Of a DNA stretch of 64,000 nt, positions 34,801 through 42,900 are shown piece by piece. Made by a program: the position numbers and the translations under genes. The notes beneath the pieces are model-generated. The model saw nothing but the letters and a program-made list of their open reading frames with translations, was not told the DNA's origin and searched no databases. The stretch comes from CAZTZL01 sp964537715 (GTDB lineage Bacteria > Zhuqueibacterota > QNDG01 > DSAB01). The stretch is from NCBI GenBank assembly GCA_964537715.1, contig CAZIAH010000001.1:1-64000 (forward strand), given 5' to 3'. Each line of letters begins with the position of its first letter. Positions within the stretch are counted from its first letter, which is position 1.

Positions 34801-35536
34801 TCATCTTGTTCTGTGGTTTCAGTGACAGTATTCTTTTATACGCATTCTCACTTTCCTGCCAGTATCCTAATGTTTGATAGATTTGACCTAATTCATAATT
34901 CGCTTTTTCAGCATCCCCGGAAAGTACGGGCTTATCGGCAAGTCGCTGCAATTGTTGAATGGCATCATCGAACGCTTCCTGCTTACTATAAACTTCCGCA
35001 GAAAGAAACAGACTCTTTGAAAGCGTTTCCCCGGTTGGGGATTTCTTCAATAGCTGTTTTAATATAGATTCTGCCTTCTTGAAATGCTTCTGTTGGAAAG
35101 AAAGCCGGGCGGCCTCATATAAACTTTGAGCGGATCGTTCACTTGAAGGATGGTACTGATCCACACGTAAATAAGCATTCAGGGCTTCATCGGGACTATC
35201 CAGTTTTTCAAAACACTCTCCGATTCTGAATTGTGCTAGATCGGCCTTATCTGATGTCGAATATTGAACGATAAAAATGGTAAAAGACTTGAGTGCATCC
35301 CGATAATTCTGAATCAAAAAAGCACTCTCTGCACATAAAAACTGTGCTTCGGCAGAATGCGGATTGACAGGATAATTATCCACATAATTTTGAAACTGAG
35401 TATAGGCCAGATCGTACAATCCTTCACGATACAAACGCATTCCATAGTCAAATTCGATCTCACTTTTTGACTGCTGTGCATATAAAAATCCGGAGGTGAT
35501 TTGCACCCAAAGCATGATTGAAACGATTTTTTTCAC
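31883..35536 (-). CDS. Very large exported TPR-repeat protein
   Basis: 1217 aa with a signal peptide (about 1-21, ending FLYAQ). The rest is almost wholly helix-turn-helix TPR units of about 34-37 residues (for example ALNAYLRVDQYHPSS, AIQQLQRLADKP, SLIAFEKAEKLYPDS, AIALF/AFTKVIDNY pattern), roughly 28-30 of them by eye. Such proteins form long superhelical scaffolds in the periplasm; the early repeats (YGMRLYREGLYDLAYTQFQN) resemble BamD/YbgF-type TPRs. Probable role: envelope assembly or secretion scaffold, which would fit the secretion genes upstream, but this is inference. An intrinsic terminator lies just upstream, so it begins its own transcript. Confidence 0.85.
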   Translation of the reverse strand: MKKIVSIMLWVQITSGFLYAQQSKSEIEFDYGMRLYREGLYDLAYTQFQNYVDNYPVNPHSAEAQFLCAESAFLIQNYRDALKSFTIFIVQYSTSDKADLAQFRIGECFEKLDSPDEALNAYLRVDQYHPSSERSAQSLYEAARLSFQQKHFKKAESILKQLLKKSPTGETLSKSLFLSAEVYSKQEAFDDAIQQLQRLADKPVLSGDAEKANYELGQIYQTLGYWQESENAYKRILSLKPQNKMIARANFQLGLLAELQSQNGIALSYFENAGEKGVDDEIRADSFFHLGMLRYKNNDYQKSLIAFEKAEKLYPDSDQKQWAQIWMGKCQESLSKNDLALRIYRNIINHTALSKNKNQGMVKTCLLFAARLYFEMGEYQASIALYQKYLEIFPGDLMSDRILLKTGTICQDKLKLTHEALRIFDRFLQSFPENQLIPEVQYHYAECLIQSDRIIEAVEVLNQIQKLYPGNEWAKQSDLKLDEVERDYLYHSEKSISELTSLIAKSYDKKQDENQFYLLGRIYFDNLKQYSEAISRFRKYRKDSNDQEKKRDALFYMGRGYENLFRKEENPVFLDSAKAIYSTILADTNQSEKAIKAGIRLADLVSKKDPKDAVFILSDLLGKYSEMNAELLSKMGSLTQRQDSLKLTYRYYNRLVQEYPGSPFYENALGQCGQILFKLGDFTRADSLFKLYQTRFPEGAFLPENSICQSQIAERENRIGKAVSILEGVMNRFDYAPWNYRSAMALGRLYLDQNDFRNTERIYSNALQLDSLMALARSIGLEADSLSIRRQCLSGLAKAYTGMNELKKAKNTYYELLKADLSSQNQSRVFIALARISEREKDNVRAADYLKRAVQVVPDDSSYQALGMYQFRLENYFDARASFDRAFELSSSKEQQAFLASRIIISMLRQDQIPQAQVRMNVYEKTYKSERNFKESMAEIFMEEGKAYFREKEFDSALESFGKVSSKYKKSPFAPEAEFEIGRTYLVTNKIEKALNVLTEIIEKYPTHSILAKVYVNLGDHYFRSQQFDNAMSAFTKVIDNYDDEENVQIAMRYLIRTYDSVRMWDAALALTRKYIERFPEADDIVQKWVQIGLFYMRLNSYPQAIQVFRDVQMDADAETEAEIQYWIAKCCNDMGDFEQAIFEFLKVKYISKPTKLPWASTALYEAGMAYLKLNKSEEAIKLFEKVVRSEGATSDMGRIAKKRIDEIKAGIVETVE

Positions 35537-35571
35537 AATGAATCTGCTTTCTTTTACTTTGACCGTGAATA

Positions 35572-35603
35572 TAAAACCCTGCCTCTCAAACAGTGGCAGG
35601 GCA
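35572..35603 (-). terminator. Intrinsic terminator after the barrel/coiled-coil gene
   Basis: On the - strand CCCTGCC-(11 nt)-GGCAGGG, a perfect 7-bp GC-rich stem, followed by TTTTAT. It lies about 35 nt after the stop of the gene at 35637 and ends the FtsH-to-barrel gene run. Confidence 0.85.
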
Positions 35604-35636
35604 ATGGGTAATGATCCCGATTATATCATAATGAAT

Positions 35637-36803
35637 TCATTTCTTGTCTTTGTCTTTTTCAGCCTCAAGTAACTTTCGAAGCCGTTCGAGCTCTTCTTCC
35701 ACTTTTTGCCGTTCTGCTTTGATTTTGGAAAGCTCACTCTCGGCATCTTCCGTGTCTTTCCGTTCTTCCATCATTTTTTCTAAAATTGCCCTTCTGTCCC
35801 GGGCTTTTCGCTTCAGCGAAGCTTCGGTGGATGTTGCATACAAATCCGTAGGCAAGATTCCGATTTTAACTCCCAGGAGTCCTCTCCATGTCGGAAAATT
35901 GGGAAAGTCCGCGGTCGGAGGAGGAGGAAGGTGTGTTTCCGGCGAATAAACCGATAAATCTTCACCGGAAAACAACCGTAAATCCATTGCCATTTCAAGT
36001 GTCAACCACCGATAGGGTTTATAATAGAGCCCCGCTGTGAGATAACTGACAAACTCTCTGCTGTATGCCGTTTCCGGGGGACGCTTGAGGAAATAATTCG
36101 CATTCAACTCAGCGGAAAAATCGAATGTTCCGGCCGGATACAAAAGTCCAATACCAATCAATAATTCAGAGCTCATCGATTCCGGCGTTTTGTCATCTGG
36201 ATCATCGGTCAACTCTTTCCCGACATCATTATGGTTCAGATACCCCAAATTGGCGTGAAAAGACCAGCTCTCCTCGGGAAAAGCCACATTGCTGAAATAA
36301 GAAAAAAGTCCGGTTAAACCGATTTCAATTTTTCCGGCGGAATAAGGTTCATAGATAATATTATGGGACTTCGCAGTGGGTAATCTGAAATGAATCATTC
36401 CTCCAAACACATAGGGACTTTCCAGCATACTGAAAGAACCGATTTTCATAGACAATAAAATATCATCGATAAAATTTGCTTTTCCGTTAAATGCATTTCC
36501 TTTTTTCGTATTGGTATCTTGGTATAGGATTGGAGTCACTGCGAATTCAACATGTTCTCCTGCACCATAGGTAAAAGCATTGACGACCTTGACATTCCAT
36601 AATGTATATGCCTTTTGACCACTGCCGAAACTGGCCACCTTTCCGAAGTACCGGATACCCGCGCAGGATTCCAAATATCCTTTCGGAATGACTTTCGCTG
36701 AATTGACATAAAACAAACCCTTGCCACCGAACTGAGTTGTCGCTTCCAGATTAAAACCAATACAAAGTAAAAACACGATGAGGATTAAATATCTCTTATT
36801 CAT
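35637..36803 (-). CDS. Outer-membrane beta-barrel protein with C-terminal coiled coil
   Basis: 388 aa from the ATG at 36803, chosen for the very strong GGAGGAG just upstream. A signal peptide covers about 1-21. Residues about 25-325 are barrel-like alternating strands (GKGLFYVNSAKVIPKGYLES and so on). Residues about 330-388 are a highly charged coiled coil (RRAILEKMMEERKDTEDAES, then KAERQKVEEELERLRKLLEA), which may reach into the periplasm. No family is recognised. Its position after a nucleotidyltransferase and a polysaccharide-export-like protein suggests an envelope role. Confidence 0.75.
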   Translation of the reverse strand: MNKRYLILIVFLLCIGFNLEATTQFGGKGLFYVNSAKVIPKGYLESCAGIRYFGKVASFGSGQKAYTLWNVKVVNAFTYGAGEHVEFAVTPILYQDTNTKKGNAFNGKANFIDDILLSMKIGSFSMLESPYVFGGMIHFRLPTAKSHNIIYEPYSAGKIEIGLTGLFSYFSNVAFPEESWSFHANLGYLNHNDVGKELTDDPDDKTPESMSSELLIGIGLLYPAGTFDFSAELNANYFLKRPPETAYSREFVSYLTAGLYYKPYRWLTLEMAMDLRLFSGEDLSVYSPETHLPPPPTADFPNFPTWRGLLGVKIGILPTDLYATSTEASLKRKARDRRAILEKMMEERKDTEDAESELSKIKAERQKVEEELERLRKLLEAEKDKDKK

Positions 36804-36826
36804 GCTTCTCCTCCAGAAAAAAATGT

Positions 36827-37564
36827 TCACGCCTCAAATACATTGTCATGGCATCGACCCGAAACCAAACAGTTGGCATGGAATAAAGATTCAAAAGTAC
36901 CCGCATCCGTCCACCAACCAGTAAGTTTTTCAAAGGTCATTTCACCATTTTGGATATATGCATTGTTGACATCCGTGATTTCAAGTTCTCCCCGGTCGGA
37001 AGGTTTCAACGTTTTTATAATATCGAAGACTTTCGCATCATACATATAAATTCCGGTCACAGCATAATTTGATTTGGGTTGTCGGGGTTTTTCTTCGATA
37101 TTGAGAATGAGATCTCCTTCGATCTCAGCAACACCAAATCTTTCTGGATCTTTCACTTCTTTTAATAAAATCTTTGCTCCGGATCCTTGTTTTTTGAAAT
37201 TTTCGACAGCTTGACCGATATCATCCTCGATAATATTGTCACCCAATATCACAACGATAGCTTCGCCATCCGAAAAATGCTCGGCCAGCCCCAGTGCTTC
37301 CGCAATCCCGCCTTCGCCTTCCTGATAAGTATAGTTGATATGTTTCAGTCCAAACTCTTTGCCATTCCCCAACAATCGTAAAAATTCTCCCGCACTGTTT
37401 CCGCCAGTGACGACTAAAATTTCACGAATACTCGCATTCACCAAAGTTTCGATCGGATAGTAAATCATTGGCTTATTGTAGATTGGCAATAGATGTTTGT
37501 TCGTCACCTTTGTCAAAGGCAGCAGCCGTGTTCCCAAACCACCCGCTAAAACAATACCTTTCAT
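36827..37564 (-). CDS. Sugar-1-phosphate nucleotidyltransferase (RmlA-like, short form)
   Basis: 245 aa from the ATG at 37564. MKGIVLAGGLGTRLLPLTKV is the nucleotide-binding loop, HLLPIYNKPMIYYPIETLV the following helix, VVILGDNIIEDDI the metal-binding region, FGVAEIEGD and EEKPRQPKSNYAVTGIYMYD the sugar site, and TGWWTDAGTFESLF the C-terminal motif. This is typical of glucose-1-phosphate thymidylyltransferases, but the protein is about 45 residues shorter than RmlA and lacks its C-terminal allosteric helices, as in archaeal-type relatives. It activates a hexose for surface glycan synthesis in the cytoplasm. Sits 23 nt before the barrel gene. Confidence 0.9.
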   Translation of the reverse strand: MKGIVLAGGLGTRLLPLTKVTNKHLLPIYNKPMIYYPIETLVNASIREILVVTGGNSAGEFLRLLGNGKEFGLKHINYTYQEGEGGIAEALGLAEHFSDGEAIVVILGDNIIEDDIGQAVENFKKQGSGAKILLKEVKDPERFGVAEIEGDLILNIEEKPRQPKSNYAVTGIYMYDAKVFDIIKTLKPSDRGELEITDVNNAYIQNGEMTFEKLTGWWTDAGTFESLFHANCLVSGRCHDNVFEA

Positions 37565-37599
37565 TGACAATCCATTCAAACTTTAATGACAACTGATTC

Positions 37600-38118
37600 T
37601 TATTTATTTCTATTATACGATTCTGCCAGTGAAATTAAATAATAAATATTGAAAAATACAGCCAATTGAGAAACAAATGTAAAAAATCGTGTAATCCAAT
37701 GGAATGTGGTACCTTTAACAATAATTGTGTCTCCAGGCTTTAATGAGGGAATCAAGCGTTCATCTCCTGTGTCAATATACTTCTTGACATTAATGATGTA
37801 AACGACATTCCCTATCTTAGGATCATTCCGGATGATACGAATATTGCTGATCTTTGCATCGTTAGTCGGTCCTCCCGCATAAGAAAGCAGAGAAATAAGT
37901 TCCGTGTTGTCAGGCACCATATATTGACCCGGCTTTTGAACAAAACCCCAAATATTCACGGGTATCAGTAACTCATCTTCGTAACCCAGATAATACTGAG
38001 CCGCCCGGTTTGGTCCGGATTGAGAAGAACCTCCCTGTCCAAATAACAAAGAATGGGATAAAACAAAGAATATCACAAAAAAAATCAATTTCAATAATTT
38101 TCTACTACCATCCATCAT
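37600..38118 (-). CDS. SLBB-domain polysaccharide export-like protein
   Basis: 172 aa from the ATG at 38118 (an ATG follows directly at 38115), with AGAGGT upstream. The frame is open to 38241, but that part overlaps the previous gene. A signal peptide (about 1-29, ending LLFGQ) precedes a single SLBB domain: VNIWGFVQKPGQYMVPDNTE, LLSYAGGPTNDAKISNIRII and SLKPGDTIIVKG. A hydrophobic tail (FFTFVSQLAVFFNIYYLISL) may anchor it. The SLBB fold binds glycans in Wza-type exporters, but the Wza N-terminal export domain is absent, so it is a stand-alone SLBB protein. Neighbours suggest an outer-surface glycan pathway. Confidence 0.82.
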   Translation of the reverse strand: MMDGSRKLLKLIFFVIFFVLSHSLLFGQGGSSQSGPNRAAQYYLGYEDELLIPVNIWGFVQKPGQYMVPDNTELISLLSYAGGPTNDAKISNIRIIRNDPKIGNVVYIINVKKYIDTGDERLIPSLKPGDTIIVKGTTFHWITRFFTFVSQLAVFFNIYYLISLAESYNRNK

Positions 38119-38167
38119 AGATATACCTCTTGAAATTATAATCTTCTTTCTCCATCCGTTGAAAATT

Positions 38168-38917
38168 CTATGGTGCGTTGACAGCAAATTCTCTCCACGC
38201 ACTTTCGGAACCGCAATTACTTTCCGCACCAACAATATCAATCCGCCATCGATAGGTCTGGTTCAATTCAAGCGAATCAATGGTTGCGGAATGATCCACG
38301 TTAAAACGAATCGATTGTTCTTGTCCCCCCCAATTGATCTCATCACCGGACATCAAATGAATCCAAAGATAATCTTCATTATCTTGCTGTAGCAGCCGAA
38401 TGACATAGCTTTGCGATGGAAACTCATTCTCATCTTTCCATCTAAATACGGGTATCCGTTCGTTTTGAGTTCCCATTGGTATGAGTAACTTTGCCTTATT
38501 GAGCAGTTTATAATCCACTGTATCCGAAGGAGCACTTTTTTCTCCATCCAGAGTTACCGCAAGTATATAATAAAAATAACGGATACCCGTCGTGTCAACC
38601 TCATCGATATAAACATCCCGATAGGCTTCCACTTCTTGGGCATCAGCTATCTTTTGAACCAATCCATCGCGTGTTTCTTGGATGCGGTAAATCTCGTATC
38701 CTGATACAATATCCTCGCTGCTGGGAATCCATTCCAGCCGAATAAAATCTCCCTCGGGAACAGCATCAATTCCACTTTCGAATCGACTGGTATCGCTTTC
38801 ATTGTGCAAAAAAACGACCGGGGATGGCTTCTCACTTTCAACTGTAACTTTCTGTTTGCAATAGAAGATAGTAAAAAGCGACACGAATATCAAGAAAAAA
38901 GAAATACTCTTTCTCAT
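38168..38917 (-). CDS. Fibronectin type III domain envelope lipoprotein (probable)
   Basis: 249 aa from the ATG at 38917 (MRKSISFFLIFVSLFTIFYC). The hydrophobic leader ends in FTIFYC-K, a weak lipobox with Cys20 as possible lipidation site; Tyr at -1 is atypical. Residues about 50-145 form a FnIII-like module (IRLEWIPSSEDIVSGYEIYR, then YFYYILAVTLDGEKSAPSDT). Residues about 150-249 form a second one ending QTYRWRIDIVGAESNCGSES then AWREFAV. No catalytic motif. Encoded 16 nt after porV-like and 49 nt before the SLBB gene, in one transcript with the type IX sortase genes. A surface or periplasmic adaptor is likely; the exact role is unknown. Confidence 0.75.
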   Translation of the reverse strand: MRKSISFFLIFVSLFTIFYCKQKVTVESEKPSPVVFLHNESDTSRFESGIDAVPEGDFIRLEWIPSSEDIVSGYEIYRIQETRDGLVQKIADAQEVEAYRDVYIDEVDTTGIRYFYYILAVTLDGEKSAPSDTVDYKLLNKAKLLIPMGTQNERIPVFRWKDENEFPSQSYVIRLLQQDNEDYLWIHLMSGDEINWGGQEQSIRFNVDHSATIDSLELNQTYRWRIDIVGAESNCGSESAWREFAVNAP

Positions 38918-38933
38918 GTCAATCTGCCTTATG

Positions 38934-39968
38934 TTAAAATGAAATAGAACAACTGATTCGATGAAGAGCATCTAATTCATGTGTGATGAACGCATAATCC
39001 ACATTGAAAATCCATACCCTGAATCCGGCGCCACCGGTAAATTGTTTGTCATCCAATCCTGCCCTGAGATTCAAATGTCCAAAAGCGCGATACTCGACTC
39101 CGAAATGATTTCTACCTCGCCATCGTGTATCATGATCATACGCCACGACGATCAAATGTTTGGGCTTAAAAAAATCGATAAAATATGAACAACCCATCTT
39201 TACATTCACGGGAATTGTGTCTTTGTGTCTCGTATTCCAGCTTAAAGTGGTTTTTGAAATATCCTGCAGTTGAATTCCCATCGCGATGCTGCCCATTTCC
39301 GGAGCTTCAAGAAAATCATCGAGATGAAACCGAATCATGGTACCCACATCCAACCCAAGTCCGGACGCTTCCCCTTCACCTAAATTCTGCCTGATCAGTT
39401 TGATATTGACACCGACGGGTATTTCTATACACACACGGTGATAATCCCAACCCAGATCCGCTTCCCATCGATTCATTTTTGAAAATGAGAAGAAAATAGC
39501 ATCCTCGGTATCACTGATATATCCCTCAATATCCCCGCTCGGCCGCAGCGCCGGATTTTGATACCGCTCATACCGGCTCCCCTGCAACTCGGAATAGACG
39601 GGAATATCATCAACGGCCATGCGAATCCAGTTGACAGCAACAACCGCATCTCCCGGCAAACGCTGGGCGTATCCAAGATAATGAAAATTTCCAAGGGGTT
39701 CCTCGATCGAACCAAATTGGGGACCGTACATTCCTGAAATCTGATTTTTTTCTGAAAAGGCCAGACCCGCGGGGTTCCAGTAAAAAGCCGTACCATCATC
39801 CGCTACGCTCACATAAGCGCCTCCCATTCCCAGTGCTCTTGCACCCACGCCTATTTCCAGAAAAGAGGCTCCGTATTGGCCGGCCCGAAGCAAAGGTTGG
39901 AGAAAAAGCCAAAAAACGGCAAAAATTAAAATCGAACCGATTCTATATTTTTTCACGCCATTTTTCAT
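38934..39968 (-). CDS. porV: PorV/PorQ-family outer-membrane barrel
   Basis: 344 aa from the ATG at 39968. A TTG at 39974 would overlap the upstream stop. Signal sequence to about residue 31 (LLRAGQ), then the hallmark of this family: FLEIGVGARALGMGGAYVSV followed by ADDGTAFYWNPAGLAF. The remainder is barrel strands (GLGLDVGTMIRF, LNLRAGLDDKQFTGGAGF). In Bacteroidota, PorV shuttles type IX cargo to the PorU sortase. The immediate neighbour here is a PorU-type C25 protease, so the same pairing is very likely. It could instead be a PorQ-like paralogue. Confidence 0.85.
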   Translation of the reverse strand: MKNGVKKYRIGSILIFAVFWLFLQPLLRAGQYGASFLEIGVGARALGMGGAYVSVADDGTAFYWNPAGLAFSEKNQISGMYGPQFGSIEEPLGNFHYLGYAQRLPGDAVVAVNWIRMAVDDIPVYSELQGSRYERYQNPALRPSGDIEGYISDTEDAIFFSFSKMNRWEADLGWDYHRVCIEIPVGVNIKLIRQNLGEGEASGLGLDVGTMIRFHLDDFLEAPEMGSIAMGIQLQDISKTTLSWNTRHKDTIPVNVKMGCSYFIDFFKPKHLIVVAYDHDTRWRGRNHFGVEYRAFGHLNLRAGLDDKQFTGGAGFRVWIFNVDYAFITHELDALHRISCSISF

Positions 39969-39970
39969 GT

Positions 39971-42900
39971 TCAATGTATCTTTGCAATTTTCCCTTTGAT
40001 TTCACGACTTTTTTCCATGCCATTCGCTTTCAAACTGAAAAAATAGACTCCGTTTGCCACATCACCCCCCCATTCATCTTTTCCGTCCCACTCGATTTCG
40101 TGATAGTCTGCAGAAATAAGTTCCGGATCCTCGAATGTCCGGATCAACTTGCCTGAAACTGTATAGATTTTAAGCAAAACCTCTTTGGCTGCATCCGTTA
40201 ATACATAACAGAAAACAGTTTCGTATTTAAATGGATTCGGATGGTTGCCCAAATACCGTAGATCGAAATGGGAACTGACTTGAAATCGGTTCTCACCGCT
40301 CTGACCGGTATTTTCATGAATATCCGAGGCTTGCACAGAGATCGTATGTTCACCCGGCTCCAGTTCCGGCCGTAAGGTAACGACAAGATTTCTGGGATCC
40401 TCTGTAGAATCGGGAATGGACAGAACCGGTTGTTCCTGAAGAACATAATCAAGCATGACCTGAATCTTTTCGGGATTGATATCCACGCCGGATTCATCCT
40501 GAATGATGATCGAAAAAATCCCTCTCCTGGGGACATACGATCCGGCGGAAAAAGGCTGATTTTCAACCAACATTTCGATCACAGGTGGATTCACATCATC
40601 GCTCGACATCAAACGAAATTTCCCCAGACGGTTTGTTTTCACAATGATTTGAGAATCGGATACTATAGAAGGAATAACCGTCCATTGTCCAGTAGCGGGA
40701 TTTAAACGATAGGGCTTGTCGGCACCGCTGCTATCGTTCAACATCAAAGTTGCATCCGAATTTAAAGCGGCGTCGTCTTCTAACAATGCTTGTAAGAAAA
40801 ATGTATAGATTTCTGAAGACACAAAATTTGTATCCGCTTGTGAATTGGTGGTTTTGCCAATATCGATCCACAACGCGGTTTTCTTCGAAACCGCGCCTGG
40901 CGGAATAATACAAAAACACTTCTCGGGAATGCCAACGGTATCCGCCGAATTCGTTCCAAATGTGGTTCCTCTTTCGGGAGTCACATTGAAATACTGGATA
41001 TCGATGATTTTTTCCAGGGCGTTGTTATCGTACCGGCTTTCGATGGTTGTCGAATCGGGATTGATAACTGTCTGGAATGTTTTCGCTCCAACTGCAGAAA
41101 AAAATGGAACAGTCCACATCGTCAGGGACAAAGGATCGATGGAAATATTACCCTGATAACTATAATTGATTTCGGGGCAGATCAATCGCACTGGCACATC
41201 GAAAACGCCAGTCTCTCCTGCATTCTGAATAGAAACGGTCAATTCGACCTGTTCCGTCCCTCCCATCTGTATAGACTGCACAACTAAATCGGGAAGAGTC
41301 GGTATTCGAACCGTCATTGTATCACTGGCCGTTACTGTTTCGTCCGAATTTTCGGCAATATAAAAATAACGAAGTGTTTGACCCGCATCGAGTGGACCGA
41401 TGCCTGTTGTTGAAAAATAGTTATGGCTGTTTTCATCTTGCATCATTAAAAACGATTCTGAGACAGGAGAATAAACATGACACATGATTTGATCGATCCC
41501 CTCGGAATTTTCAGCGCGAACCGAGAAAAAGATGGTGTCTTGCTGGGTAGGTTCCGTAGGAATCGTTGTCAAAGAATCGAAGAAAGTTTTGCCGATGACA
41601 AAAGAGACAAAACCGTTTTTTTGCAACGTTCCGTCCGGTTCCCAGAGATAGGTTCGCACGCCGCCTTGATCTCCATTAAAATCCTCAGGGAGAGGCAGGT
41701 GAACATTCCACTGATCTCCCTGATGGCTGGAAAGATGACTGCTCACAACATCTAAATTTGGATTCGTAATTTCGAGCAGAAGATTGTAGTTTCCATTTCC
41801 GACAATGTCCGCACCCTGAACATGTAATGAATCTGAACTGTGAACGGCTTGTGTTTCAAGAGCCACTTCTGTTTTCTCATTCGGAATAGCAAGCCGTATA
41901 GCTGGATCGCCTATCAAACTAAATTGAAATATTTCCGACACGGGAATGCTGCCCCAATTCGTCAGAAGAAAATTGGTTTTGGCCTGCTGAATCATCTCAC
42001 CCAAAGTCAGATCAGGCGATGTATGGATGATACGATAGAGCTCGGTCAGCAAATAGTAATCGTTCTCTACCCATCCTACACCCGTAGCCCCCCAGAATGC
42101 AATGGCGCCAATATCTTTATGACAGAATAACGCTTCGCCGAGGCATGTCAATCCGCCAGAAAAATCACCCGTAAAACAGGTCATGCTCGTAATGACAGGC
42201 AGCTTTCCCTTGTTTTCGATGAGTTCAATATCGTCCAGATCCAGAAGACCCACGTCCGACCAGATGGCACCCCCTCCATGGCCCCTGAAATTCACGAATG
42301 AAAGCCCTTCCTGAAAATATCGCAGCAAATCTTCCGTACCGCCGACATAGGGATCAGACAAACTTCCCGATAAATGGAGGCGATTCGAATGGAGCTGCGG
42401 TGGCAAAACGTTCTTAATCAGATTTTGTGTCTGGGTCATGAATTCATTGTTATATCCTCCCGAAGCGATACACAGGAACTGATTCTTCCATGAATCCGGC
42501 GGACTGGTTTCATAATCGATGATTTTCTTGATCACTTTGGACAGTTCCAATCTCGTGCGAACAGGTAGTCTGCCTATCGCAATATCTGGATAATTGTCGT
42601 CACCGACTAACAAAGTATATTTGTGATCTGTTGCAGATCCACCATATTTCCAGGTTTGGAATAAAGGAACAGGGAAAACATTACCCGATTCGGGTTCGGC
42701 TTTGTTGTTATAATATCCATCTCCGACAAGAAGTACAAACCGGGGCCTGGGAGACCAATTCAAATAGGCATATTGCAAAAACAGACGAACCGCTTCGGGA
42801 TTGGGAATACCCCTGTTAAACACATTGTAAATCTCGTCTAAATTCACAACATCCACAAGCAACCCCTGGGATTCTCTCAACTGGATGAGATCGCTTAATG

